From: PVC group bacterium
Lineage (GTDB): Bacteria; Verrucomicrobiota; Kiritimatiellia; CAIKKV01
Assembly (NCBI GenBank): GCA_945898015.1
Contig: CAMDGM010000001.1
Coordinates: 99,534-163,533, forward strand
Direction of reading: 5' to 3'
Length of the DNA: 64,000 nt
Under the pieces are notes generated by a model. The model saw only the letters and a list, made by a program, of their open reading frames with translations. It was not told the origin of the DNA and did no database searches. Shown here piece by piece: positions 27,812 through 36,999 of the stretch. Position numbers and translations under genes: made by a program. How positions within the stretch are numbered: position 1 is the stretch's first letter; each line of letters begins with the position of its first letter.

Positions 27812-28878
27812 AGCGGGCTTGTAATGGAACTGTATTTGGAGTGCGGCGGCTTGACGCCGCTTTCGCGATGAGCCTGCTCCTCTTGCTGCTTGCCCTTTCC
27901 GCGCAAGCGGGCCGCCCGGGCACCATCGCGTTTTCGGACGGCTCCGTGGCGGAAGGCGACATCACCCTGACACCGGGCTCTTCCCTGACGCTGCACGATG
28001 GCAAGGCCCCGCACACCGTGCCGCTGGAATCCGTGCGCGAGATCCGCTTCACACCCGAAAAAGAAGCCCTGGAACGAGCCTGGCGCTTCATCGAGGCGGG
28101 TCAGACCAAAAAAGAGGAATGGGGCGAGCCCTACCCCGTCCGCCATCTTTCAGCCTCGCTCCAGTTGCAGGACAAAACGGGCTGGGCCGGCCACCTGCAC
28201 ACCCTTCCTCTGTATGTCACGGTCACAGGCGTCACAACCCGAATCGTGATCCTGGCCAAGCAGCGTGGCAAGCCGGGTGAAACGCTGGCCTCCTTGGTAT
28301 ATCCCCTGTCCATCCGTTTCGACGATCCCGCCGGCTCATCCAATCGGATGGCACGGCTGACGTTAATACCCGAAGCCGTTCCGGCCGACACCACGCTCTG
28401 CGCCCTGACCCGGGGATCGCTCGTTCGGCTGCCCGGCAAACGAAAAGACGGAACCGGCCCGTTCCTGATCGACGCGCCGCTGGGAGCGCCGTTATTTGTG
28501 GCGGTTAAAAACGGTGACTTGATCCGCGCGGGCTGGACTAACGCGGCCGCGCCGGAAGTCGATGCCGCCATACGCCAAGCCGTGGCGGCGGCCCGCGATT
28601 TTTTCGACCAGCGCCAGGTGTTGGGCGTCTGGCAGGCCCCGGGCGAAAACGACGTGTATGCGCTGCTGGACCTGGTCCGCACAGGGCAAACGACTCTGGA
28701 CGGGGCTAAATCGCAACCCTGGCGCCTGGAAATCTGGCGTTTCAAAATGGATCCCGACTCGCACAAGCTCATGATCGCGGCACGCAACTGGTTCTTCCGC
28801 GGAATCACCGCGCCAGGTAAGCCAAGAGCACCTGCCATCGTGGATGGGACGCTAACGTGGTTCGTGAAAGAAGACTAA
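27808..28878 (+). CDS. exported protein of unknown function ending the MoxR operon
   Basis: 356 residues with an N-terminal hydrophobic stretch (AFAMSLLLLLLALSAQA) that works as signal or anchor. After it comes a short SH3-like repeat (TIAFSDGSVAEGDITLT through VPLESVREIRFT) seen in many planctomycete/verrucomicrobial exported proteins, then mostly beta strands and one helix (EVDAAIRQAVAAARDFF). Family not recognised. Coupled to the previous gene by ATGA. The 110 bases after it hold the 5' region of the rubrerythrin gene and no convincing terminator. Confidence 0.65.
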   Translation: MKRACNGTVFGVRRLDAAFAMSLLLLLLALSAQAGRPGTIAFSDGSVAEGDITLTPGSSLTLHDGKAPHTVPLESVREIRFTPEKEALERAWRFIEAGQTKKEEWGEPYPVRHLSASLQLQDKTGWAGHLHTLPLYVTVTGVTTRIVILAKQRGKPGETLASLVYPLSIRFDDPAGSSNRMARLTLIPEAVPADTTLCALTRGSLVRLPGKRKDGTGPFLIDAPLGAPLFVAVKNGDLIRAGWTNAAAPEVDAAIRQAVAAARDFFDQRQVLGVWQAPGENDVYALLDLVRTGQTTLDGAKSQPWRLEIWRFKMDPDSHKLMIAARNWFFRGITAPGKPRAPAIVDGTLTWFVKED

Positions 28879-28988
28879 GACCAATCCGTTACACCATCGG
28901 AAAAAACAGTTTCCCTCCCGGAAAAAATAGGCGTATCCTATTTACTATTAGTCATAACACGGTCGTTTTCAACCCAAGGAGAAGCATC

Positions 28989-29660
28989 ATGAGCACGTCT
29001 GGAAAATTCGGAATTCTCGGAGTTCTTGCCCTGTCCATCCTCACCACGACCGGGGCTGTCCGGGCCGCCGAGACGATCGTCGCAACGCCGCCGGTCGCCA
29101 CGCCAGCCGCCCAACCGTCCGCCTTGCTGGGCGATCTCCAGACCGGCTTCGCGAGCGCCTCTGCCGCCAAGGCCTGTTTCGAAGCTTACGCCGCCAAAGC
29201 CACCGAAGAGGGTTATCTCTCCGTCGCCGCGCTCTTCAAAACCGGCGCCATGTCCGAAGGCATCCATGCGAAAAAGTTCGCTGCGGCCATCACCAAACTG
29301 GGCGGCAAGCCCGCCAAAGCTGCCGAAGCCAAGCCCATTACAGTCCTGTCCACCAAGGAAAACCTCGAAGCCGCCCTGAAAGGCGAAATCGCCGCCAATG
29401 CGTCCTCCTTCCCGGGCTTTGCCAAACTGGCGGAAACCGAGAAAAACATCCCGGCTATGTACGCGTTCAAAGGCGCGCTGGCCGCCGAAGTGGAATTCGT
29501 GAAAATGGCCCAGAGCGCGCTGGCCGATCTCGCCGGCTGGAAAGCCGCCGGCAAGGTCTTCCTGGTCTGTGAAATCTGCGGGTATCCCACCCTGGATGGA
29601 AAAATCGCGAAGTGCCCCGTTTGCTCGGCGCCCCGCTCGAAATTCGAAGAAATCAAGTAA
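28989..29660 (+). CDS. exported rubrerythrin-like protein
   Basis: 223 residues. Start at 28989 follows AAGGAG and gives a signal peptide (FGILGVLALSILTTTGAVRA), so the protein should be periplasmic. A ferritin-like four-helix part (about 38-185) is followed by a rubredoxin-like knuckle pair CEICGYPTL...CPVCSAP. Helix 2 keeps the E-x-x-H pair (SEGIHAKKF), but helix 1 has GF where rubrerythrins have GE, and later carboxylate or His ligands also seem missing. It may therefore bind one iron or none in the di-iron site. Export is also unusual: most rubrerythrins are cytoplasmic peroxidases. 19 bases upstream of the flavocytochrome gene. Confidence 0.75.
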   Translation: MSTSGKFGILGVLALSILTTTGAVRAAETIVATPPVATPAAQPSALLGDLQTGFASASAAKACFEAYAAKATEEGYLSVAALFKTGAMSEGIHAKKFAAAITKLGGKPAKAAEAKPITVLSTKENLEAALKGEIAANASSFPGFAKLAETEKNIPAMYAFKGALAAEVEFVKMAQSALADLAGWKAAGKVFLVCEICGYPTLDGKIAKCPVCSAPRSKFEEIK

Positions 29661-29679
29661 GCCGTTGACGAAGCCTGGC

Positions 29680-31020
29680 ATGAAGGCGGCCAGTCGTTAT
29701 TTCCTGCTTGTTTCGCAATGGCTCATCATCGTCGGATTCTGGTTCTGGAACCACGTGAACCAGCCGATGGGCAATGCACTGACAGGGGATCCCGCCAACC
29801 GACTGCTGGCCTATGGCCGGCTGGCCGGCCTGCTGGCCGCTTTCGGCATCCTGCTTCAGCTCATCCTTGCCGGGCGGGTTAAATGGGTGGAACAGGTCTT
29901 TGGCCTTGATCGCCTTCTACGGCTTCATCAGGTGATTGGGTTTTCCCTGCTGGTCTTCCTCATCGCCCACCCCATTCTGGTTACCGCGGGACATGCCCTC
30001 ATGGCCGATGTCTCCCGTGCCGACCAACTTCGCGATTTTTTCGCCCATTGGGATAGCGTACTGGCGGCCACGGCGGGACTGGCGCTCATGATCGCCGCCA
30101 CTGCGGTTTCGGTGGCCATCATCCGCCGCCGCATGCCCTTTGAGGCCTGGTATGTCACCCACCTGACCTTCTACCTCGCCATCCTGCTGGCGTTCGGCCA
30201 CCAGATCGCCGTGGGCGGCGACTTCGCCGATCACCCCGGGTTCACCGCATACTGGTACGCCCTCTATGCCTTCACCTTCGGGAACCTGCTCTATTACCGG
30301 CTCTTCCGGCCTTTTTGGATGTTCCACCGACACCGGTTTCAAGTCGTCGGACTTCAGGCCGAATCGTCCGACGTCACCTCCGTCTTCATCGAAGGCCGCA
30401 ACCTTCAAGCCTTTCCCATCGAGGCCGGCCAATTCATGCTGGTCCGCTTTTGGGCGCCCGGGCTCCGCTGGCAGGTACATCCCTTTTCCCTGTCCGGCCC
30501 GCCGGATGGAACCCGCATTCGCCTAACCATCAAGGCCCTGGGTGATTTCACCCGTCGTATCCCGGAGATCAAACCCGGCACGCCAGTCATCATCGACGGC
30601 CCGCACGGGCTGTTCACCCCGCGCCGGAGCCAGTTAAACAAGGTTCTCCTGATCGCCGGCGGCATCGGCATCACACCCATCCGCTCCATCGCCGACACGC
30701 TCGTCGCCTCCGGCAAGGACGTCACCCTGATCTACGGAAACCGCACACTCGCCTCTTCCGTTTTCCTCAACGAACTCACAACACTAGCCGCGCAGGCCCC
30801 GGATCGTTTCCGGATTTTCAACATCCTCAGCCACGACCCGGGATCGGCCGGCGAAAAAGGCTATGTGGACCGGGACTGCCTCACGCGACTGGCCTCCGAC
30901 ATCCGGGACCGGGAGGTTTATCTCTGCGGCCCGCCAGGCATGATGAAGAAACTGCGCGGCATCCTGATGACTCTGGGCGTTCCCGCCACGCGCATTTACG
31001 ATGAACGGTTTGCGCTGTAA
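29680..31020 (+). CDS. ferric-reductase-like membrane flavocytochrome
   Basis: 446 residues. The N-terminal half has about six membrane helices, with His residues positioned for heme b (LHQVIGFSLLVFLIAHPILV and YVTHLTFYLAILLAFGHQ). The cytoplasmic half is a ferredoxin-NADP-reductase module: FAD motif WQVHPFSLSGPPDG, NAD motif LIAGGIGITPIRS and the C-terminal LCGPPGMM. It would move electrons from NAD(P)H across the membrane to an external acceptor. Right behind the exported rubrerythrin-like gene, which is a plausible acceptor (inference). Confidence 0.85.
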   Translation: MKAASRYFLLVSQWLIIVGFWFWNHVNQPMGNALTGDPANRLLAYGRLAGLLAAFGILLQLILAGRVKWVEQVFGLDRLLRLHQVIGFSLLVFLIAHPILVTAGHALMADVSRADQLRDFFAHWDSVLAATAGLALMIAATAVSVAIIRRRMPFEAWYVTHLTFYLAILLAFGHQIAVGGDFADHPGFTAYWYALYAFTFGNLLYYRLFRPFWMFHRHRFQVVGLQAESSDVTSVFIEGRNLQAFPIEAGQFMLVRFWAPGLRWQVHPFSLSGPPDGTRIRLTIKALGDFTRRIPEIKPGTPVIIDGPHGLFTPRRSQLNKVLLIAGGIGITPIRSIADTLVASGKDVTLIYGNRTLASSVFLNELTTLAAQAPDRFRIFNILSHDPGSAGEKGYVDRDCLTRLASDIRDREVYLCGPPGMMKKLRGILMTLGVPATRIYDERFAL

Positions 31021-31135
31021 TAATACGCGGACCCGGTTTTTTGATTTGTCTCGGGCCGGTCTTTCCTTTATTTTCCAACCATTCGCACGTCGTAATCGTG
31101 GTCTTCATCAAACTCAACAAAGAAACGGGAATCCT

Positions 31136-31510
31136 ATGAAACAGGTCGGACGTCTGGCGTCTCTCTTCGCAGCGGTGTTCTCCCTGTCGTTTGTCATGAC
31201 CGGTTGTGAACTGAACAGTTCCGGCGGCGGAAGCGACAACAATTCGGACGTGACCTTGGATGCCAAAGTGGTAGGCGCCTGGAACGTCGTGTCGGATTGG
31301 CGCTGGTCGAAAATGACCTTCCGCGCCAACGGATCCAAGAGCCAGACGGACCGGATCAGCGGTACCACCTACAACCGGGGAAGCTGGTCCACCCAGGACG
31401 GGAACCTGATCCTCGTCTCCGACGTGACCGAAGCCTGCCCCTATACCGTGACCGCCAGCACCCTGGCGTTCACGCTCCCGAGCGGCAACCGGGTTCAGAT
31501 GACCCGCTAA
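31136..31510 (+). CDS. small lipoprotein, lipocalin-like length
   Basis: 124 residues. Signal peptide with lipobox MTGC (LSFVMTGCELNSSG), then a Ser/Gly/Asn linker and an 85-residue beta domain beginning VVGAWNVVSDWRWSKMTFRANG, reminiscent of lipocalin-like DUF4923/5640 domains found in short lipoproteins. Ends 6 bases before the convergent chorismate mutase gene. Function unknown. Confidence 0.65.
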   Translation: MKQVGRLASLFAAVFSLSFVMTGCELNSSGGGSDNNSDVTLDAKVVGAWNVVSDWRWSKMTFRANGSKSQTDRISGTTYNRGSWSTQDGNLILVSDVTEACPYTVTASTLAFTLPSGNRVQMTR

Positions 31511-31516
31511 GGGGAG

Positions 31517-31915
31517 TCAGCCCATCTCGCACAAGCGCTGGATCTGGATTTTCTTGGTCTCAGGAATAATCCAGGTCCGGTAAAACTCGGCCACAGCGGA
31601 CGCGATCACAGGCGTGCAACCCAACTCGCCGACCTGTTTGCGCACCCGATCCAGCACCGCCTCTTCCATGCGGGCATCCGTAATGGCCCGCTCCAACCCG
31701 GACGTATCCCGAACCCGGGCCAGGGCACGAAAACGATCCGGGTCGTGATGGAATTTGCATTCGGCCACTTTCACGCCAAGCTCAATCCGGCGTTTAACCA
31801 CCGGCCGCTCTTCCCAGCGAACGGCCACCGCCGCCCCGCCGACCGCCAAGTCCCGCACCAAGTCCTCATCCGTCTTCCGGATCTCGTCCCGCACCAGATG
31901 CAGCTCAGCGTTCAT
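31517..31915 (-). CDS. AroQ-class chorismate mutase-like protein
   Basis: 132 residues. Converts chorismate to prephenate if active. N-terminal helix VRDEIRKTDEDLVRDLA, a VKVAECKFHHDPDRF segment matching the catalytic-lysine helix of AroQ mutases, and a C-terminal helix AVAEFYRTWIIPETKKIQ fit the all-helical fold, with some extra residues between helices 1 and 2. The otherwise conserved Arg after helix 1 is not obvious. It is the last gene of the aro operon, starting 3 bases after the aroK-aroB fusion stop. Confidence 0.7.
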   Translation of the reverse strand: MNAELHLVRDEIRKTDEDLVRDLAVGGAAVAVRWEERPVVKRRIELGVKVAECKFHHDPDRFRALARVRDTSGLERAITDARMEEAVLDRVRKQVGELGCTPVIASAVAEFYRTWIIPETKKIQIQRLCEMG

Positions 31916-31918
31916 TCA

Positions 31919-33484
31919 TTACAACTCCGCAATCAGGGCCGGATCCACCGCCACCCCGGTTTTCACATCGCCAATCCGAACCGGTAGCGCAAACCGCACC
32001 AATCCGCCCGCTTTTTTCTTGTCCCTCATCAACGCGTCCCGCATGGCCGCGCGATCCAGTCCCGCCGGCAACTCCACCGGCAAGCCCAGCCCCGCCAGCA
32101 CGCCGCGGAGCGTCTCCGCCAGCCCCGGCTCCGCCACCCCCATCCGCTCGGCCAGACGCGCCTCCGCCACCAGGCCGATCGACACCGCTGAGCCATGATC
32201 CAGCGCATACGCCATGGCGGTTTCCACGGCATGACCGATGGTATGGCCCAAGTTCAACGAGGCCCGCACGCCTTTTTCATAAGGGTCGCTCTCAATCGTC
32301 CGGATTTTCACGGCCATCGCCCGGCGCACCAGTGCGTCCCAGTCCCCGCCGCGCACCGCCGCCCAACCCGCCGCGCACTGGTTGAAGAGAACCGGATCGC
32401 CAATCACCCCATGCTTGACCACTTCCGACAAACCCGATCGGAACACCGACTCCGGCAAGGTCTCCAGCGTGACGGAATCCGCCAGCACCAGCGAAGGCGG
32501 ATAAAAGGCGCCCACCAGGTTTTTCCCCTCGGGCAGGTCCGCCCCTGTTTTCCCGCCCATGCTCGCATCCACCATGGCCAGCAGCGTCGTGGGAAGGGCC
32601 GCCCACCGGATGCCCCGCAAGTAGGTGGCCGCCGCAAAGCCGGTCAGATCACTGACCACGCCGCCGCCCAACGCCAGCACGCCATCTCCCCGCTCTAGGC
32701 CGCCCTTGAGAAATTCACGCCACAGGTGCTGGACGGAGTCAACCGTCTTAGCCGATTCGCCCGCCGGAAGACAAACCGGAACTACCGTCGCCCCCGAGTC
32801 CCGGGCCAGCGCCTGCATCACCGCCTTCAAGGCCGGCAGCGCCGCCAGATTCTCGTCCGTCACCAGAGCCACACGCCCGGTCCATCCGGCCGCCTTGCAC
32901 CAGGCGCCCACGCCCGCCAGCCCGCCCGGCTGCGCACGAACGGGATAACCCGACCCCATGGCGCGCACCTGAAAAGCGCCCAAGGCGACCATCGCCTGCT
33001 CCACCTTAAACGGCACATCGTCTGACGAGGCGTCAACCTGGCGGGGAAATGAATCGTAATGCGCCGCCCGGTTCTTCAGCAACTCGTTCAGCAGATCGCC
33101 ACCGCCGGGCGCCAATTCCAGCAAAGGCCGCTTCCCGCCCTGGTGGGACACCCGCCAGCGAATAACCTCTTCCGAGGCTTTCAACAGCAACACCGGCCCG
33201 GCCGCTTCCGCCAGACGCCGATTCTCAGGATCCAGCAACGCGCCGCCGCCCAGCGCCACGACCCGCTCACCCGGTTGCGCCGCCACAAACGCGAGCATCG
33301 CCCGCTCCCGCGCCCGGAAACCTGCCTCACCTTCACGCTGGAACAGGTCGCGAATCGTCAGGCCCGCCTTGCGCTCAATCTCCGCATCCAGATCCACAAA
33401 AGGAACCAGCAGGCGCAACGCCAAGGCCTTGCCCAGTGTGCTTTTTCCCGATCCCGGCGGCCCGTATAGAAAAAATGAAGTCAT
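31919..33484 (-). CDS. fused shikimate kinase - 3-dehydroquinate synthase
   Basis: 521 residues carrying two shikimate-pathway activities. Residues 1-165: shikimate kinase with P-loop YGPPGSGKSTLGKALA, substrate site DLDAEIERKAG and RERAML. Residues about 180-521: 3-dehydroquinate synthase with ALGGGVVSDLTGFAAATYLRG, LPTTLLAMVDASMGGKTGAD (NAD and metal region) and the metal-binding LNLGHTIGHAVE and DHGSAVSIG. The fusion joins enzymes that act at non-consecutive steps. ATGA overlap with aroC upstream. Confidence 0.93.
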   Translation of the reverse strand: MTSFFLYGPPGSGKSTLGKALALRLLVPFVDLDAEIERKAGLTIRDLFQREGEAGFRARERAMLAFVAAQPGERVVALGGGALLDPENRRLAEAAGPVLLLKASEEVIRWRVSHQGGKRPLLELAPGGGDLLNELLKNRAAHYDSFPRQVDASSDDVPFKVEQAMVALGAFQVRAMGSGYPVRAQPGGLAGVGAWCKAAGWTGRVALVTDENLAALPALKAVMQALARDSGATVVPVCLPAGESAKTVDSVQHLWREFLKGGLERGDGVLALGGGVVSDLTGFAAATYLRGIRWAALPTTLLAMVDASMGGKTGADLPEGKNLVGAFYPPSLVLADSVTLETLPESVFRSGLSEVVKHGVIGDPVLFNQCAAGWAAVRGGDWDALVRRAMAVKIRTIESDPYEKGVRASLNLGHTIGHAVETAMAYALDHGSAVSIGLVAEARLAERMGVAEPGLAETLRGVLAGLGLPVELPAGLDRAAMRDALMRDKKKAGGLVRFALPVRIGDVKTGVAVDPALIAEL

Positions 33485-34653
33485 GGCCAGAACACCTGGT
33501 GCTCGCCTTTCAAATGCAGATCGGACAGGCTGGCGCCGCTTAAACTGGCAAACCGGGGGGCCATCTCATCGAGCGAATCGCCGCCCAGTTTCTCGGCCAG
33601 CGCATTCGCCAGCACCAAGGCCGTCACCGCCTCCAGCACCACCACGGCGCGGGGCACCGGACATACATCCGAGCGCTCGTACCGCATCGGCGCCTCCTCG
33701 CCTGTGAATCCATCCACGGACGGCTGCGGCTTCATGGTGGTCGGGATCGGCTTCATGGCCGCCCGGATCCAGATCGGCTGACCCGTGCTCATGCCTCCCT
33801 CGATCCCGCCGCACCGGTCGGAGGGCCGGACCAGGCGGTCGCCCTCCTTGCGGATCGGGTCATGCACCTGCGTGCCCAGCAGGCGGGCATTGTCGAACGC
33901 CGGGCCGATCTCCACGCCTTTCATGGCCGGCACACTCAAGACCGCGGCAGCGAGCAGCGCGTCCAGACGGCGGTCGCCCTGGACATAGGAGCCCAGCCCC
34001 GGCGGCACACCCAGCGCAATCACCTCAATCACCCCGCCCAGCGTTTCCCCCGCGCCACCGGCCTGGAGAATCGCCGCCTCCATGGCCGCAGCCGCGCCGC
34101 CATCCGGACACCCCGCCTGGTTGGTCGACGCCCGCTCGATCCGCGATTCGAACGACAGCCCATCCAGCGAGGCCGTCACCGACCCGATGGCCGACACGTA
34201 CCCGCCGATCCGGATTCCAAATGCCGCCAGAAATTCCCGGCAAACGGCCCCGGCCGCCACCCGCATCGCCGTATCCCGCGCCGACGCGCGTTCCAGCACC
34301 TCACGAAAATCATCCTGCCCGTATTTCAGGGCGCCGGCCAGATCGGCATGGCCCGGCCTCGGCGTGGTCATGGGCGGCACCGCCACTCCCTTCCAGTGGA
34401 CATGATCACGGTTTTCAATCACCAGCGCAATGGGGGCACCCGTCGTACGGCCCGCCATGACACCGGATAAAATCCGGGCTACATCCGTTTCAATCGCCAT
34501 GCGCGCGCCCGCTCCGGCGCCTTTCTGGCGCCGGCCTGAATCGCGCAGCAACGTGCCCGCGTCCAATGAAAGACCCGCCGGAATCCCGTCCAGAATTCCC
34601 ACCAACGCGGGACCGTGGGACTCGCCCGCTGTCAGTAACCGCACGCTTGCCAT
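33481..34653 (-). CDS. aroC: chorismate synthase
   Basis: 390 residues; turns EPSP into chorismate with reduced FMN. Conserved blocks: TAGESHGPALVGILDGIPAG near the N-terminus, PGHADLAGALKYGQDDFRE, ERASARDTAMRVAAGAVCR and the C-terminal RYERSDVCPVPRAVVVLEA. Start at 34653 follows AAGGAAGG; an 11-residue upstream extension was not used. Overlaps aroE by 22 bases. Confidence 0.95.
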   Translation of the reverse strand: MASVRLLTAGESHGPALVGILDGIPAGLSLDAGTLLRDSGRRQKGAGAGARMAIETDVARILSGVMAGRTTGAPIALVIENRDHVHWKGVAVPPMTTPRPGHADLAGALKYGQDDFREVLERASARDTAMRVAAGAVCREFLAAFGIRIGGYVSAIGSVTASLDGLSFESRIERASTNQAGCPDGGAAAAMEAAILQAGGAGETLGGVIEVIALGVPPGLGSYVQGDRRLDALLAAAVLSVPAMKGVEIGPAFDNARLLGTQVHDPIRKEGDRLVRPSDRCGGIEGGMSTGQPIWIRAAMKPIPTTMKPQPSVDGFTGEEAPMRYERSDVCPVPRAVVVLEAVTALVLANALAEKLGGDSLDEMAPRFASLSGASLSDLHLKGEHQVFWP

Positions 34654-35513
34654 AGGTCCTTCCTTTCCACCGGACACCCGGTCCACCGTGTAAACGCCAG
34701 CGCCCCCTGCTCAATCAGCATGCCGAGCCCGCCGGTAGCGGGCAGCCCCGCCCGCCGCGCCTGCCCCGTCAGCAGCGTCTCGCGCGGATAATAAATCATG
34801 TCGTACACCGCCGCGCCAGCCGGAAAATTCAACCCCTCGGGCCAGGGGCTCTCCGCCGCCTGAGCGCCCATGCCCAGCGGCGTAGTATTCACTACCAGCT
34901 CCGGGGTCTCCCGGCGCAGGCCCGCCGCATCCAGCGCCATCGCCCGGGCCACGCCCTTCGGCTTCCGCTCGCGCAGCCAGCGGACCAGCTCCTCGGCCTG
35001 CTCCAACCGGCGGGCGGCCAGGGCCACCTCCCACCCCGCCCGGCACAAGGCGTAGGCAGCGGCCCGGGACGCACCTCCCGCGCCCAACATCAAAACCCGG
35101 GCACCACCCTGCCAGCGCCGGCCCAACACCTCCGACCATCGGAGCAAATCAGCCAGGAATCCATCCGCATCGGTATTATCACCCATCACGCGGCCGTGTT
35201 CCACAAAAAGGGTATTCACCGCACCGATTTCCGCCGCCAGCGGGGTGAGTCCGTCCAACAGCGGCAGCACCGCCTCCTTGTGCGGAATGGTCACATTCAA
35301 ACCAGCCAAGTCCCCCGACCGCACCCTCTCAACCAACGCCCGCAGGCCCGGCTCAAGACCCGGTCCGGGCTCAAGGGGATACAGGCGATACTCGCCCTTC
35401 AATCCGTTCTGCCGGAGGGCCGCTTCATGGATGGGCGGCGACAGGCTGAACGTGAGCGGCCACCCGGTGAGCCCCAGGCTCCAGTAGTCGCGCTTGACCG
35501 GGGCGCTGCTCAT
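34632..35513 (-). CDS. aroE: shikimate dehydrogenase
   Basis: 293 residues; reduces 3-dehydroshikimate with NADPH. Shikimate site SLSPPIHEAALRQNGL, catalytic lysine in NVTIPHKEAV, GDNTDADGF, and the NADP loop MLGAGGASRAAAYAL. The C-terminal block GLGMLIEQGALAF is typical. Start overlaps the aroA stop by 4 bases. Confidence 0.94.
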   Translation of the reverse strand: MSSAPVKRDYWSLGLTGWPLTFSLSPPIHEAALRQNGLKGEYRLYPLEPGPGLEPGLRALVERVRSGDLAGLNVTIPHKEAVLPLLDGLTPLAAEIGAVNTLFVEHGRVMGDNTDADGFLADLLRWSEVLGRRWQGGARVLMLGAGGASRAAAYALCRAGWEVALAARRLEQAEELVRWLRERKPKGVARAMALDAAGLRRETPELVVNTTPLGMGAQAAESPWPEGLNFPAGAAVYDMIYYPRETLLTGQARRAGLPATGGLGMLIEQGALAFTRWTGCPVERKDLWQACGY

Positions 35514-36835
35514 GACTCCTCAACCCGGGCGCCCAACGAGGCAAGCACCGCCCGGAACCCCGGAAACGATTCGTCGATCATTTCCGCGCCGCCGACTTCC
35601 ATCTGACCGGACGCCGCCAGGCCGGCCACCGCCAGCGACATAGCCAGGCGATGATCGCCATGAGACCCCGCCGCATGCCCCCGAATCAGGCCGCCACCGG
35701 TCACGAAAAACCCATCCTTCGATTCGGTCAGCGACACGCCGAGGCCCCGAAGCTCCGCGCCCAGAGCGGCGATGCGATCACTCTCCTTGTGCCGCAACTC
35801 CTCCGCATCGCGCACGTCCGTGCGCCCGGACGCATAGGCCGCCGCCACGGCAAAGACGGGGAATTCATCAATCATCCGAACCACCTGCTCGCCCTGAATG
35901 GCAATTCCCTTGAGAGCCGAATGTCGGACCGTCAGATCACCCACCGGCTCGCCCGCCATTTCCGCGCGGTTCTCGACGCGGATCGAGGCCCCCATTTCCA
36001 GGAGCGCCTCCAGCAGGCCTACCCGGCCCGGATTCAGGCCAACCCCCGTCAGCGTGACCTCCGACCCCGGCGTGATCAAGGCAGCAACCATCAGGAACGC
36101 GGCCGACGAAAAATCACCCGGCACCGTCATCTGCAAGGGGGGCAGCGCTCCTTTCGGCGGCGAAAGCCGGTGCACCGCCTGGCCACCGGGCTTCACGCTG
36201 GTATCCACCTTGACACCCAGACCCCGGAGCATCCGCTCGGTATGATCCCGGGAAAGCGTTGGCTCGCTCAGCACCAGGCAGCCTTCCGCGGCAAGGCCGG
36301 CCAGCAACAGCGCCGTCTTGACCTGGGCGCTGGCCACGGGAAGCGTGAGCGCCGGATTGAGCAGCGGCATATCCGACGGCCGGCCGGATAGAGTCAACGG
36401 CGCACGGTCATCCCCGGAGCCACGGATGGTGACGCCCATGAGCCGGAGCGGTTCAAGCAGACGATTCATGGGGCGCTTGCGCAGGCCGGGAGACCCGTCC
36501 AGCATGGCGGGAATGCCGGCCGCCGCCAGAGCGCCCGCCAACAGGCGGATCGTGGTTGCCGAATTACGGCAATCGAGCGCCTTTTGCGGCGGCTGCCAAC
36601 GCCGCCAGCCCGGGCTTTGCACGGTCAACCGCTCGCCCTCCAGGGTCCAGGAAATACCGCATTCCCGGATGGCGGCCAGGAGAGGTTTGGTGACTCCGGA
36701 CACCAGCACATGGTCGATCACGCTCCGGCCTTCGGCCATGGCCGAAAACAGGATTGCACGGTGCGAGATGGACTTGTCGCCCGGCAGGCAGCAGGTCCCC
36801 CGCAAGGGCACACCCGGCGTGACAGTTAGTTTCAT
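35510..36835 (-). CDS. aroA: 3-phosphoshikimate 1-carboxyvinyltransferase (EPSP synthase)
   Basis: 441 residues. Condenses shikimate 3-phosphate with phosphoenolpyruvate. Motifs: PGDKSISHRAILFSA at the N-terminus, NSATTIRLLAG, a DEFPVFAVAAAYASG stretch, ELRHKESDRIAALGAEL and GDHRLAMSLAVAG. Start at 36835 follows GGGGAGG. First gene of the five-gene aro operon. The 164 bases upstream hold no gene and no promoter I would defend. Confidence 0.96.
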   Translation of the reverse strand: MKLTVTPGVPLRGTCCLPGDKSISHRAILFSAMAEGRSVIDHVLVSGVTKPLLAAIRECGISWTLEGERLTVQSPGWRRWQPPQKALDCRNSATTIRLLAGALAAAGIPAMLDGSPGLRKRPMNRLLEPLRLMGVTIRGSGDDRAPLTLSGRPSDMPLLNPALTLPVASAQVKTALLLAGLAAEGCLVLSEPTLSRDHTERMLRGLGVKVDTSVKPGGQAVHRLSPPKGALPPLQMTVPGDFSSAAFLMVAALITPGSEVTLTGVGLNPGRVGLLEALLEMGASIRVENRAEMAGEPVGDLTVRHSALKGIAIQGEQVVRMIDEFPVFAVAAAYASGRTDVRDAEELRHKESDRIAALGAELRGLGVSLTESKDGFFVTGGGLIRGHAAGSHGDHRLAMSLAVAGLAASGQMEVGGAEMIDESFPGFRAVLASLGARVEES

Positions 36836-36999
36836 TCCAAGCCTCCCCAAGAAGTTCTTATCTTCACGGCTGGCCAGAGGCAATTCAAGCATAATCGGAA
36901 ATTGAAGCCGATGCTTTATCGCGTGGAAACAGGGTCTGGTCCACATCAAGAAAAATGGGTCACCCTACCCGGTTGCTCTACTCTGGGAACGATTAGTCT

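Noticed and set aside
28879..28988. Promoter of the exported rubrerythrin gene
   Set aside because: AT-rich with several TATxxT-like strings, but no -35 at acceptable spacing, so I do not report a site.
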